DNA of 64,000 nucleotides from Saprospiraceae bacterium. Its GTDB lineage: Bacteria > Bacteroidota > Bacteroidia > Chitinophagales > Saprospiraceae. Positions 55,074 to 64,000 of this stretch are shown one piece after another; position 1 is the first letter of the stretch, and the number at the start of each line of letters is the position of its first letter. The notes beneath the pieces were generated by a model, which had not been told where the DNA came from, searched no databases, and saw only the letters and a list, made by a program, of their open reading frames with translations. The stretch is from NCBI GenBank assembly GCA_016717105.1, contig JADKGF010000022.1, positions 1 through 64,000 of the forward strand. Reading direction: 5' to 3'. Both the position numbers and the translations under genes were made by a program.

Positions 55074-57104
55074 ATGCAGTTTTTATACCCTTCGTTTCTT
55101 TGGGCACTCATGGCTTTGGCCATTCCTATTATTATTCATTTGTTTTATTTTCGCCGTTTCAAGCGGGTACTTTTTACTAATGTTAAGTATCTAAAAGAAA
55201 TAAAGGAAGAGACATCAAATAGAAATAGGTTAAAAAATCTCTTGGTATTGCTAAGTCGTTGCTTGGCTGTTGCAGGCTTGGTATTTGCATTTGCACAACC
55301 ATATTTACCGACAGGTGATCGCATAAAATCAGGTATAAACCACATTTCAGTTTTTGTGGACAATTCCTTTTCTATGACTGCTGCGAGACAAGATATTCCA
55401 CTGTTGGATTTTGCAAAGGATAAGGCAAGATTAATTATAAATTCCTACAGCGAAGAAGATAAATTTCAAGTTTTGTCCCATGATTTTGAAGGCAAACACC
55501 AACGATTTGTAAGTAAAGAAGATGCATTGGCTTTTGTAGATGAGATTCAGATCACGCCTACAGTCCAGATGGTGGATAAGATTGTAAAACGTCAACATCA
55601 ACTGATGGAAACCGTTTCGGGAAATAAAATTAGCTACATCATTTCAGATTTTCAGAAGTCTATTAGTGATTTTTCGACCATCACAGATACGACGATGGAA
55701 GTAAATCTATTGCCACTGCAATCCGTAAATCAAAAAAACATTTCTGTAGATAGCGTTTGGTTTGATGGGCCGATTCCATTTTTCAATCAGAACAACAAGC
55801 TGGTCGTAAGAGTCCGAAACAACAGTGGTGAAGATTCTGAACAAGTCAAACTTTCGTTTAAAAAAGATGGACAGGACAAACCTATTGGCATAGTAGATAT
55901 TCCGGCAAACAGCGTCATTACGGATACAGTATCTGTCAATGTGGACAAAGCTGGATGGCATGAAGGTATTGTTTCGGTGACAGATTATCCGATCCAGTTT
56001 GATGATGAATATTACATTGCTTTTCCAGTACCAGATACGATCAAAGCATTGTTTATCAATGAATCCGGATCCAATAGATTTATGGATGCGTTATTTGACG
56101 GTGTACCATATTTTTCATTGGCCAATCAGAATGTAAATCAACTTCAATATCAGCAATTTGTAAATTTTGACTTGATCATTCTCAATGACTTAAAAAATAT
56201 TTCTTCGGGTCTCAATAACGAATTGTCACAATATCTAAAAAGTGGTGGCAAAGTCTTGATTTTTCCAGGCAAAACTTCGGACATTCCTAGTTATAATAAT
56301 TTTATGGCAATAAATGGCGCTGGTACAATCATCGGTACCAATAAGAGCGTAAAAGAAGTGGCTTCAATCAATACCGAAGAATTCATTTTTTCAGATGTAT
56401 ATATAAATACTTCCAAAAATCTCAAACTGCCCAAAACTACGCTATCTTTTGACATCAATAATTCAGCATCAGGATTGCAAGAAAAGTTGTTGGTATATAG
56501 AGATGGGACAAGTTATCTGAGCAAATATAAAGTAGGAGATGGACAATTGTTTGTTTGTGCTGCACCTTTAGACAAAGAATCCAATGACTTGGTGTATAAC
56601 GCAGAAGTATTTGTGCCATTGATTTATAAAATGGCCATCACCACTACAAAACATAAAAACTTGTCCTATACCATCAGTAATAATCTTGCGATAGAAACCG
56701 ATAATTTAAGGCAATCGGGAGATTATGTGTACAAAATTAAAAATGAAAAACTGGAGTTTATCCCTGGACAAATCCCATCTGGCAATAAAATTACTTTGGA
56801 AGTGGATGATCAAGTTAAGTCAGCAGGATTTTATGATCTGATGCTCAATGACCAGGTAACAGGCAAACTAGCTTTCAATTATAACCGACGGGAATCAGAC
56901 ATGAGTTTGTATGATGAATCCGCTTTAGCGCCTTTAGTGAGCCACAACACCAAGTTGAAAATCATGAACGAAGCCTTGCAGGCCAATATTTCAACATCCA
57001 TAGCAGAGAAGGATAGAGGCGTTGTTTTGTGGAAATGGTTTTTGATTGCAGCCTTAGTATTTTTAGCTATTGAAGCCCTTTTATTGAGATATTATAAACC
57101 TTGA
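55074..57104 (+). CDS. BatA-domain membrane protein with vWA-like domain
   Basis: 676 residues. The N-terminal double-membrane BatA signature (MQFLYPSFLWALMALAIPII then IHLFYFRRFKRVLFTN) matches the TIGR02226 family. A second helix (LLVLLSRCLAVAGLVFAFAQPYLP) and a vWA-like start (SVFVDNSFSMTA) follow, then several beta domains (NVNQLQYQQFVNFDLIILND, GGKVLIFPGKTSD) and a final membrane helix (WKWFLIAALVFLAIEALLLR). Such proteins lie with MoxR/BatB/BatC systems in Bacteroidota, often linked to oxidative or envelope stress; those partners are not adjacent here. It precedes the dihydroorotase-like gene by 7 bp. Confidence 0.87.
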   Translation: MQFLYPSFLWALMALAIPIIIHLFYFRRFKRVLFTNVKYLKEIKEETSNRNRLKNLLVLLSRCLAVAGLVFAFAQPYLPTGDRIKSGINHISVFVDNSFSMTAARQDIPLLDFAKDKARLIINSYSEEDKFQVLSHDFEGKHQRFVSKEDALAFVDEIQITPTVQMVDKIVKRQHQLMETVSGNKISYIISDFQKSISDFSTITDTTMEVNLLPLQSVNQKNISVDSVWFDGPIPFFNQNNKLVVRVRNNSGEDSEQVKLSFKKDGQDKPIGIVDIPANSVITDTVSVNVDKAGWHEGIVSVTDYPIQFDDEYYIAFPVPDTIKALFINESGSNRFMDALFDGVPYFSLANQNVNQLQYQQFVNFDLIILNDLKNISSGLNNELSQYLKSGGKVLIFPGKTSDIPSYNNFMAINGAGTIIGTNKSVKEVASINTEEFIFSDVYINTSKNLKLPKTTLSFDINNSASGLQEKLLVYRDGTSYLSKYKVGDGQLFVCAAPLDKESNDLVYNAEVFVPLIYKMAITTTKHKNLSYTISNNLAIETDNLRQSGDYVYKIKNEKLEFIPGQIPSGNKITLEVDDQVKSAGFYDLMLNDQVTGKLAFNYNRRESDMSLYDESALAPLVSHNTKLKIMNEALQANISTSIAEKDRGVVLWKWFLIAALVFLAIEALLLRYYKP

Positions 57105-57111
57105 TACCAAT

Positions 57112-58359
57112 ATGGATATTCTAATAAAAGAAGTGATTGTTTTGCATCCTACTTCCGATCATCATCAGCAGGAAGTTGATATTCATATTTCCAATGGAAA
57201 CATTAAAAAAATTGGTAAAAATCTTAATATAAACGCTGATAAAATAATAAAAGGCTCACGATTATACTGTTGTATCGGATTATGCGATATCGGTGTTCAT
57301 ACTGGAGAGCCTGGCAACGAACACAGAGAAACAATAAGCTCAGTTACTCAAGCGGCTTTGTCAGGTGGATATACGGCCTTGGCTGTCTTCCCAGATACAA
57401 AGCCTGTCATGCAAACCAAAGCATCCATTGGTTTTATCAAAAATCATCGAGAGCGACATGGTGTCGATTTATATCTTATTGGAGCACTTAGTAAAGATGT
57501 CAAAGGTGTAGATATAGCTGAATACATGGATATGAAACAGGCTGGTATCATAGCTGTCAGTGATGGAATGAATGGGATAGATGATACAAGTTTGATGTCT
57601 CGAGCGCTCCAATACGCATCCACACTCGCATTGCCTGTGATTCATCATCCTTGTGACCATCATCTCAGTGCCGGTGGAGAAATGCACGAAGGCGTTATGA
57701 GTACTTCTATGGGAATGCGTGGCATACCTTCTATTGCCGAATTGAATATGGTACAAAGGGACACACTATTGCAATCATATAATGGTGGTACAATTATTGA
57801 ACACGCAATATCAGCTTCTGAATCTGTAGAAGCAATCCGAACTGCCAAAAAACAAAACCAAAATATTACTGCTACAGTTGCTTACATGAACTTGTTGCAT
57901 ACAGATGAAGATTTGGTAGATTTCGATTCTAATCTCAAGGTCCAACCTGTGTTGAGGTCTGAATCTGATAGACTAGCCCTTGTCAATGGCCTAAAAGATG
58001 GTACAATAGACGCCATAGTGAGCAATCATACGCCACTGGACGAAGAAGCAAAAAACCTTGAATTTCCTTATGCAACACCGGGCGCTATCGGCTTGGAAAC
58101 ATGTTTGGCCGCCGTCGTTGATGGTTTGAGCAATGACTTAAATCTTTCTGAAATAATAACAAAGATGACCGTAGGACCGCGGCAATTATTAGGTTTAGAA
58201 ATTCCAGAGATAAAGGAAGGCGCTAAAGTAAATATCGCGGTTTTCGACACAAATGCACCTTGGTCGATGGCAATGTCTGATATTGTGTCTAAATCCAAAA
58301 ACTCACCTTACATCGATAAGCAATTTAAGACCAAAGTGGTTTTTGTACTGCCTGGATAA
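57112..58359 (+). CDS. Dihydroorotase-like amidohydrolase with degenerate metal ligands
   Basis: 415 residues, full amidohydrolase length. In active dihydroorotases the first metal motif is DxHxH; here it reads DIGVHTGEPG, so the first His is lost. The conserved Asp of the DHAPH motif is also changed (IVSNHTPLDEEAK). Substrate-region signatures remain (GGYTALAVFPDTKPVM, AGIIAVSDGMN, GGTIIEHAISASES, PYATPGAIGLETCL). It resembles the Bacteroidota group with an altered motif annotated as dihydroorotase, comparable to non-catalytic forms that support aspartate carbamoyltransferase. Role in pyrimidine synthesis is therefore plausible but the activity is in doubt. It abuts the convergent pseudouridine synthase with no spacer. 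Confidence 0.85.
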   Translation: MDILIKEVIVLHPTSDHHQQEVDIHISNGNIKKIGKNLNINADKIIKGSRLYCCIGLCDIGVHTGEPGNEHRETISSVTQAALSGGYTALAVFPDTKPVMQTKASIGFIKNHRERHGVDLYLIGALSKDVKGVDIAEYMDMKQAGIIAVSDGMNGIDDTSLMSRALQYASTLALPVIHHPCDHHLSAGGEMHEGVMSTSMGMRGIPSIAELNMVQRDTLLQSYNGGTIIEHAISASESVEAIRTAKKQNQNITATVAYMNLLHTDEDLVDFDSNLKVQPVLRSESDRLALVNGLKDGTIDAIVSNHTPLDEEAKNLEFPYATPGAIGLETCLAAVVDGLSNDLNLSEIITKMTVGPRQLLGLEIPEIKEGAKVNIAVFDTNAPWSMAMSDIVSKSKNSPYIDKQFKTKVVFVLPG

Positions 58360-59142
58360 TTAGCGTTTATTATCTGATTTTTTTGAAGGTTTTGTCGTAG
58401 GTTTATTTTTAAAAGTCTTACTAGACGATTTGTTACTCCAGAATTTAGAAGCTGGTTTAGAACTATTATTTTGTTCTTTGGATGTTGATTTTTTGACTCC
58501 TGGAGATGGACTCCTTTTTGACCCAGCGGACTTGGATGAAGGATCTATTTTTAGTAGTTTGAAGAGTTCTTCTCCTGTTATTTCGATATACTTTCCTGGT
58601 TCTAATTTACCTATTTTCAAATCTTCAATCTGAATTCTTACTAACCTAAGTACAGGAAATCCTACAGAAGCAAACATCTTCCTAATTTGTCGGTTTTTGC
58701 CTTCTGTAAGCTCGATTAATGCCCAAGATGTAGGTATATTTTGACGAAACCTGACAGGTGGATTTCTCTCTGGGAGTACTGGTGGTTTTATCAGTTTTTT
58801 TACTCTACATGCCTTGGTGAGGTATTCTCCTGCATCCAATTTGATCGTGACGCCTTCGCTAACCTTGCGAATGGCAGTATCGGTGATCTCATCATCTACT
58901 TGTACAAAATAACTGCGACTATGCTTTTTGGAAGGAGACAACAGGGCTGCGTTTAGTGATGTGTCATTTGTCAAGATCAATAATCCTTCCGAATCTTTGT
59001 CCAGTCGTCCAACAGGATACACATCTTTCTCAACATCCATGAAATCAGCCAGTGTAATGTGTTCTGCCCTTTCTTTTGAGAATTGATTTAATACATTGTA
59101 TGGCTTATAAAAAATGAAATATTTACAATTATCTGTATTCAA
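58360..59142 (-). CDS. 23S rRNA/RsuA-family pseudouridine synthase with Lys-rich tail
   Basis: 260 residues. The core (~190 residues) matches the RsuA/RluB/RluE group: YFIFYKPYNVLNQFS, the catalytic-Asp motif VGRLDKDSEGLLILTND, LIELTEGKNRQIRKMF, and GFPVLRLVRIQIEDLKIG. It isomerises a uridine in rRNA. It lacks an N-terminal S4 domain, so RluE is the closest type. The C-terminal ~65 residues are a Lys/Ser-rich disordered tail that probably binds RNA. Convergent with and directly abutting the dihydroorotase-like gene. Confidence 0.9.
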   Translation of the reverse strand: MNTDNCKYFIFYKPYNVLNQFSKERAEHITLADFMDVEKDVYPVGRLDKDSEGLLILTNDTSLNAALLSPSKKHSRSYFVQVDDEITDTAIRKVSEGVTIKLDAGEYLTKACRVKKLIKPPVLPERNPPVRFRQNIPTSWALIELTEGKNRQIRKMFASVGFPVLRLVRIQIEDLKIGKLEPGKYIEITGEELFKLLKIDPSSKSAGSKRSPSPGVKKSTSKEQNNSSKPASKFWSNKSSSKTFKNKPTTKPSKKSDNKR

Positions 59143-59197
59143 TGGGATATATTTTCAATTTTCAAACCAACAATGGTAAATAGCATGATCAAAACGT

Positions 59198-60295
59198 TTA
59201 TACATTAAATCTAAAGTGCATGACATCGCCATCAGCCACAACATATTCTTTACCTTCGACACCCATTTTACCGGCTTCTTTTACAGCAGATTCTGATCCG
59301 TATTTTACAAAATCTTCATACTTGATGACTTCTGCCCGAATAAAACCTTTTTCAAAATCAGTGTGAATAACGCCGGCTGCTTGAGGTGCTTTCCAACCTT
59401 TTTTGATTGTCCAAGCTCTTACTTCCTTGACGCCAGCTGTAAAATAGGTGTAAAGATTGAGCAATTTATAGGATGCACGTATGATTTTATTAACACCAGG
59501 CTCGCTAAGACCCATTGCTTCGATAAATTCCATACGCTCTTCTTTGCTTTCCAGTTCGGCAATTTCCGCTTCGATGCCTGCGCAAATCAATAAAATTTCA
59601 GCATTTTCAGCTTTTACAGACTCAGCAAACCTTTGGGTGTGTACATTGCAATTTGCAACAGAAGCTTCATCTACATTGCATACATAAAGGATAGGTTTGC
59701 TGGTAAGCAGATACAAATCTTTGTACAATTCTTCATAATGCTCATCTACTTCAAAGCTACGGGCAGGCTTTTCACTTTCTAGATGTTTGAGCAATTTTTC
59801 GGCCCATTCTACATTTGCTGCATCGTCTTTTGAACCAGATTTTGCTTGTTTTTTGAGCTTATCGATACGTTTTTCCATAGTATCCATGTCTTTGAAGATC
59901 AGTTCTAGGTCTATGATTTCTTTATCTCTCACAGGATCCACACTTCCATCAACATGGATGACATTATCGTCTTCAAAGCAACGAACCACATGAATGATGG
60001 CATCCACTTCTCTGATATTTGCCAAAAATTGATTACCCAATCCTTCGCCTTTGCTGGCACCTTTGATCAGTCCTGCAATGTCTAGGATTTCTACACTTGT
60101 AGGTAGGACTCTTTGTGGATTTACCAATTCTTCCAGCTTATTGAGTCTTTCATCCGGAACTACAATGACGCCAAGGTTTGGTTCTTTGGTTGCAAATGGA
60201 TAATTGGCAGCCAAAGCTTTGGCGGATGTTAATGCATTAAAGAGAGTAGATTTCCCTACATTCGGAAGTCCTACGATTCCACACTGAAGACCCAT
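59198..60295 (-). CDS. ychF: Redox-regulated ATPase YchF (OLA1)
   Basis: 365 residues from ATG 60293-60295 (MGLQCGIVGLPNVGKSTLFN, the standard start); an in-frame upstream Met would add 15 residues. The P-loop GLPNVGKS, the switch region DIAGLIKGASKGEGLGNQFL, a modified G4 motif (LYVCNVDE) and the C-terminal TGS domain (YFTAGVKEVRAWTIKKG ... HTDFEKGFIRAEVI) are all present. It hydrolyses ATP rather than GTP, associates with ribosomes and is linked to stress responses. Confidence 0.96.
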   Translation of the reverse strand: MGLQCGIVGLPNVGKSTLFNALTSAKALAANYPFATKEPNLGVIVVPDERLNKLEELVNPQRVLPTSVEILDIAGLIKGASKGEGLGNQFLANIREVDAIIHVVRCFEDDNVIHVDGSVDPVRDKEIIDLELIFKDMDTMEKRIDKLKKQAKSGSKDDAANVEWAEKLLKHLESEKPARSFEVDEHYEELYKDLYLLTSKPILYVCNVDEASVANCNVHTQRFAESVKAENAEILLICAGIEAEIAELESKEERMEFIEAMGLSEPGVNKIIRASYKLLNLYTYFTAGVKEVRAWTIKKGWKAPQAAGVIHTDFEKGFIRAEVIKYEDFVKYGSESAVKEAGKMGVEGKEYVVADGDVMHFRFNV

Positions 60296-60522
60296 AAATT
60301 TTAAGTGTTTTTGACTGGTAAATTTTGTAAAAGTGCGCAAAGGTACATAAAATCTTTCACCTCTTAAAATTATACTCTCTTATTTCTAATTTGCCATCTT
60401 GCTCGTATCAAAAAGGAATGTCTATTCAATTCGACGTTCTCTCTTTTTTTGTGTAACAAAGATCCAATAGCCAAGATTCCAGATATTTTACTAATTTTGA
60501 ATTTATTTTTAAATCAAAGCTC

Positions 60523-61484
60523 ATGACGCCTAATATTGTTTTTTTAGATTCTTTTACCAGTAATCCAGGTGATATTTCTTTTGATGAACTTGTAGAATTA
60601 GGTGTGTTTACAGCGTATGATAGAACAGATTTGGCCCAATTAGAGTATAGAGCGGGACATGCTGAAATTATTATCGTCAATAAATTTCCCATTAATAGCC
60701 AAACACTGGATAAAATGCCACTTGTGAAGTACATTGTGGTAGCGGCTACTGGGTATAATAATATTGATATTCAATTGGTTAAGGGAAAAGAAAATCCTAG
60801 TTTCTAATGTGAAAGGTTATAGTACAGAATCTGTCACTCAGCATGTGTTTGCATCTATTTTGGCTATAAACAACAAAGTCGAATATTACAATAATGCAGT
60901 AAAAGAAGGTCGGTGGTCTAATTGCCCTGATTTTTGTTTTTTTGATCAACCGATTTTTGAATTGTCAGGCTCAACATTAGGAATTATTGGATACGGAGCT
61001 ATTGGAAAGAGAGTAGGCGAGGTAGCCCTTGCTTTTGGTATGAAAGTCCTCGTTTTTACTAGGAATACTAATCAAACTAAGCAAGCAAATTTGGAGTTTT
61101 GTGATCTTGAAACCTTATTTTCAAATGCTGACGTGCTGACATTACATTGTCCACTTACGGATGACACCAAGGAAATTGTAAATAAGCACAACTTGAGTTT
61201 GATGAAGCCAAGTGCGATTTTAATCAATACTGGTCGAGTGCGGCTTGATCAACGAACAAGCACTTTTTTATGCTTTGGATCATGGTGTGATAGCAGGCGC
61301 AGCGTTAGATGTTTTGATTCAAGAGCCGCCGTATCATCATCATCCTTTGGTACTGCATCCAAAAGCTATTATCACACCGCATATCGCTTGGGCGAGCCAA
61401 AATGCCCGACAAACACTGATTACTTCAGTAGCAAAAAATATAAGAATGTTTATGGATGGCCAAATCCTTAATCAAGTGTGCTGA
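60523..61484 (+). CDS. D-2-hydroxyacid dehydrogenase (glycerate dehydrogenase type), two frameshifts
   Basis: About 320 residues after repair. The catalytic/cofactor domains: KYIVVAATGYNNIDI at the domain hinge, the Rossmann motif LGIIGYGAIGKRVGE, DVLTLHCPLTDDTK, ILINTGR and the catalytic HIAWAS-type His near the end (ITPHIAWASQNAR). Frame breaks occur at 60783-60785 (an extra G, repaired QLVKEKKILVSNV) and about 61237-61242 (an extra base, repaired NTGRGGLINEQ). The family reduces or oxidises 2-hydroxyacids with NAD(P). The likely substrate is glycerate/hydroxypyruvate, but this is inferred. TAATTTTG at 60492-60499 is a -7 candidate. Confidence 0.88.
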
Positions 61485-61540
61485 TTTAGCAAAAACGAAA
61501 AGCCAAAATGTTGATTAAACTTGATAGCGGTGTATAATTA

Positions 61541-62149
61541 TTAATATTTTACCTTATCCTTGAAGTTTTTGTGTATCGACTCTATGATATCTTCCGCAGC
61601 ATCTACCATGTCGTCTTCGTCGAACGCGGACACATTAAAAGCTAGCATAAACATATAATTGGCATCTCCTGCCCAGTAAAATCTACCTTGTTCGAAAGAA
61701 TAAGCTCCATCTATACCAGCGGCTTCAAATTTTTTATATTTAAATGGAGTTTCCTGACCCATTGCCATTTCTCCTTCTTTCAATTTCGATTCTACATACA
61801 TAGAGACATATTGTGGGAATTCGTCATACACTGGATTGGTCATTATTTGCACAAGAATTCCTGCATTTGGTGTAGATGGATCATCCCATTTAAAAAAACA
61901 GGATTTTACTTGCTGGTTTTTTGGATCATTTGATTCTTTTACAACCACAGCGTTTTTAGCATTCACGATGTCTTGAACTTCGGCAGCAGTAATCATAGAA
62001 CATGCGCTCGGCACTGTCAAATTCTTCGGATCAACCGTAGCGCCACCTTTAGCATCGGATGGATCGACTGATGATAATTTATTGCCAGATGTATCATTTT
62101 TGCAAGCGAATATTCCCATTAAAAGGACAGCAAATAAAAGGTGTTTCAT
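61541..62149 (-). CDS. Lipoprotein of unknown function
   Basis: 202 residues from ATG 62147-62149, chosen because a lipobox follows at once (LLFAVLLMGIFACKNDTSG). The mature part has a segment SACSMITAAEVQDIVN that resembles the start of DUF3558/DUF4367-like solute-binding lipoproteins, then KSCFFKWDDPS. Two Cys outside the lipobox could form a disulfide. I cannot assign a function. It converges on the D-2-hydroxyacid dehydrogenase. Confidence 0.75.
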   Translation of the reverse strand: MKHLLFAVLLMGIFACKNDTSGNKLSSVDPSDAKGGATVDPKNLTVPSACSMITAAEVQDIVNAKNAVVVKESNDPKNQQVKSCFFKWDDPSTPNAGILVQIMTNPVYDEFPQYVSMYVESKLKEGEMAMGQETPFKYKKFEAAGIDGAYSFEQGRFYWAGDANYMFMLAFNVSAFDEDDMVDAAEDIIESIHKNFKDKVKY

Positions 62150-62259
62150 TTTAAAATTATTATTTAAATTTCCTAAATAAATCTCATTGAAAGGCAAAGG
62201 TAATTCTTATATTTTAAAAATTAAAATATTTTGTAATATGTATTTTAATCAGATAATTG

Positions 62260-63088
62260 TTAAACGAGAATTGCCTGACGGATATTTACCAATTTTACAA
62301 GCAATGTCTCCAACTGATCTAAAGGCAACATATTGGCAGCGTCAGATTTTGCTTCTGCAGGATTAGGATGTGTTTCGAGAAAAATTCCGTCGCACCGACA
62401 GCAATGGCGGCTTTGGCAATTGTAGAAATAAGTCCAGGTTTTCCACCCGTGACACCTGATGGTTGATTTGGTTGTTGAAGTGAATGCGTACAATCCATGA
62501 TAACTGGTACACCAAATGATTGCATAATCGGGATGCCTCGATAATCTACCACTAGATCTTGGTAACCGAATGTCGTACCACGCTCTGTCAACATTACCTT
62601 GTCATTATTGCATTCTTTGACTTTCAATACTGCGTGTGCCATAGATTCAGGGCTCATAAACTGTCCTTTTTGATGTTGACTATTTTACCTGTTTTTGCTG
62701 CTGCTGCAATCAATGAGGTTTGTCTGCACAAAAATGCAGGTATTTGTAGGATATCAACATATTCTGCAGCCATTTCAGCTTCTTCGTCAGTGTGAATATC
62801 TGTGGTAACCGGTAGATCAAAAGTCTCAGCTACTTTTCTAAGTATTTTTAAGGCTTTTTCATCTCCAATTCCAGTATAGGAATGTATAGAAGAACGGTTA
62901 GCCTTTCTATATGATCCTTTGAAAATATAAGGAATTTTCAAATCAGTGGTGATTCTTTTGACAACTTCCGCAATGTCTAGTGCCATCTTTTCGGACTCGA
63001 TGGCGCAAGGACCTGCTATTAAGAAAAAATTATTTGATGTCCTGTTGCTGATATTTTTGATAGCTGGAACCAATGAAAATGACTGCAT
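62260..63088 (-). CDS. kdsA: 3-deoxy-8-phosphooctulonate synthase KdsA (two frameshifts)
   Basis: About 276 residues after repair. Start ATG 63086-63088. N-terminal part: FFLIAGPCAIESEKMALDIA and FKGSYRKANRSS (PEP and arabinose-5-phosphate binding), then TDIHTDEEAEMAAEYVDILQ and QTSLIAAAAKTGKIVNIKK. A break in the T-run at 62667-62671 is repaired to KKGQFMSPE. Then TERGTTFGYQDLVVDYRG and DCTHSLQQPN follow; a second missing base near 62391 is repaired to AVGADGIFLETHPNPAEAKSD. KdsA makes Kdo-8-phosphate for LPS core. It is normally essential, so both breaks are probably sequence errors. Confidence 0.92.
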
Positions 63089-63099
63089 AAATAAATGGT

Positions 63100-63774
63100 T
63101 TATTGGCCAAAAACGAATTGAATAATATTTGCACCCATTTTTAGGGCTTTAATTCTGACTTCTTCAGGATCTTTGTGTACTTCAGGGTCTTCCCATCCAT
63201 CGCCGAGGTCAGTTTCGTAGGAATAATAACAAATTAGCCTGCCTTCCCATATAAGTCCGTAACCTCTAGCTGGTTTATCGTCGTGCTTATGGATTTTTGG
63301 CACACCATTGTCAAAATTGTATTTTTGATGGTAAATCGGATGATTTGGTGGCAATTCGACAAATGAAAGTTCTGGAAATACTTTTTTCATGGCTACTCTG
63401 ACATATGGATCCATACCATAGTTGTCGTCAATATGAAGAAAGCCACCTGCAATGAGATAGTTTCGTACGTTTTCGGCGTCAGCATTGGTAAAAACTACAT
63501 TGCCATGTCCTGTCATATGCACTAAAGGATAATTGAAAAGTTCCACACTTCCAGCATCTACAACACCATATTCGGGATCAATATTGGTACCCAAATATTT
63601 ATTGCAAAAGGCAGCCAAATTGACTAAAGAAGTAGGATTTGCGTACCAATCACCACCACCATACTTTAAAAGGCCAATTTTGAGCGAAGGTGCCATAAAT
63701 GACATCAAAAGTGGTATCAAAAAGATAATGATATAGAAACCGTATTTTTTTCTATTAATTATGAATAAATTCAT
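63100..63774 (-). CDS. DUF4159 secreted/membrane-anchored protein
   Basis: 224 residues. One N-terminal membrane anchor or signal (YGFYIIIFLIPLLMSFM). The DUF4159 core follows: IGLLKYGGGDWYANPTSLVN, LVHMTGHGNVVFTNADAENV, LIAGGFLHIDDNYGMDPYVR, and GLIWEGRLICYYSYETDLGDGW. The fold resembles glutamine-amidotransferase/Trx-like rossmannoid families, but no enzyme activity is known. It lies directly before kdsA on the same strand (11-bp gap) and may share its promoter. Confidence 0.87.
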   Translation of the reverse strand: MNLFIINRKKYGFYIIIFLIPLLMSFMAPSLKIGLLKYGGGDWYANPTSLVNLAAFCNKYLGTNIDPEYGVVDAGSVELFNYPLVHMTGHGNVVFTNADAENVRNYLIAGGFLHIDDNYGMDPYVRVAMKKVFPELSFVELPPNHPIYHQKYNFDNGVPKIHKHDDKPARGYGLIWEGRLICYYSYETDLGDGWEDPEVHKDPEEVRIKALKMGANIIQFVFGQ

Positions 63775-63907
63775 GGATATCTGCTGAATTGATTATAGGT
63801 AGAAACGTAAATTGTACCTATTTCGTTTAGAATAAAGTGACAAATGTATAAAATATTATTGAATTTGAGAATATTGCTTATCTTGCATTATGTAAACAAA
63901 TTTTACA

Positions 63908-64000
63908 TTGAAAGGAAGTATTTTTTATATTATTTTGTTGCTGGCGACCTGGAAAATCGCAAATGGACAAACACCTTTTACGTGTAAAGGTCAATACTAT
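63908..64000 (+). CDS. Secreted protein, N-terminal fragment (runs off window)
   Basis: The open frame starts at TTG 63908 and continues to the last base (31 residues). It encodes a signal peptide (KGSIFYIILLLATWKIANGQ) followed by TPFTCKGQYY. The mature start resembles large Bacteroidota surface proteins with gliding-motility C-terminal domains, but the fragment is too short to assign. The gene is divergent from the DUF4159 gene. Confidence 0.6.
   Translation, partial: MKGSIFYIILLLATWKIANGQTPFTCKGQYY

Overview
The window is AT-rich bacterial chromosome from a Bacteroidota member, most likely in or near the Saprospiria. The evidence is: three proteins with type IX secretion (T9SS) C-terminal sorting domains, a TonB-dependent receptor with an N-terminal carboxypeptidase-regulatory-like domain, a BatA protein, an LptE/KdsA/LpxL-like lipid A gene set, promoters of the Bacteroidota TAnnTTTG type, and many leaderless-looking or TTG/GTG starts without Shine-Dalgarno sequences. 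Placement below phylum is inference. I see no rRNA, CRISPR, prophage or insertion sequence; there are two tRNAs.

Layout. 1-10.7 kb: 3' end of topA, a TPR protein, a broken lptE, a fatty acid desaturase, haemolysin III, a TMTC-like membrane/TPR protein, a YwaF-like membrane protein, a cell-wall amidase, a Gre-type factor and an SDR. 10.9-16.5 kb: a lipoprotein, a polytopic membrane protein, a DesK/NarX-type kinase and a NarL-type regulator, then a B12-binding radical SAM protein and a probable small RNA. 16.6-29.7 kb: surface and secretion region with a reprolysin-like T9SS protease carrying Cys-rich repeats, a sterol-desaturase-like protein, an LpxL-like acyltransferase, a BNR/VPS10-like T9SS lipoprotein, and a TonB receptor paired with a T9SS alpha/beta-hydrolase. 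29.7-50.9 kb: mostly housekeeping and envelope genes (ilvE, rdgB, UbiA, DUF1573, TamB, DUF937-OmpA, MBL-fold, ribH, TPR, MCE/MlaD, mutS, M48 protease, tRNA-Gly, tRNA-Leu, MacB-like permease). 51.3-54.8 kb: a compact three-gene envelope operon (coiled coil, membrane-anchored PspA-like coiled coil, substrate-binding/OmpA fusion). 55-64 kb: BatA, a dihydroorotase-like protein, a pseudouridine synthase, ychF, a 2-hydroxyacid dehydrogenase, kdsA and a DUF4159 protein.

Most notable signals. (1) An identical 19-nt palindromic sequence occurs twice, each time exactly 22 nt upstream of a TAnnTTTG box. One copy precedes the lipoprotein/two-component cluster; the other precedes a gene-free transcript of about 166 nt that ends in a strong terminator. 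This looks like an activator-dependent mini-regulon including an sRNA. (2) The 51-55 kb operon looks like an inner-membrane-to-peptidoglycan sensing or tethering module. (3) Two conserved-fold proteins lack expected active-site residues: the hydrolase at 28 kb and the dihydroorotase at 57 kb.

Quality warning. At least fourteen single-base indels, mostly in homopolymers, and two in-frame stops break genes that are otherwise complete and often essential (lptE, mutS, kdsA, ribH and others). This pattern fits residual long-read consensus errors better than real gene decay; broken genes are given here as full-length reconstructions with the break positions noted.
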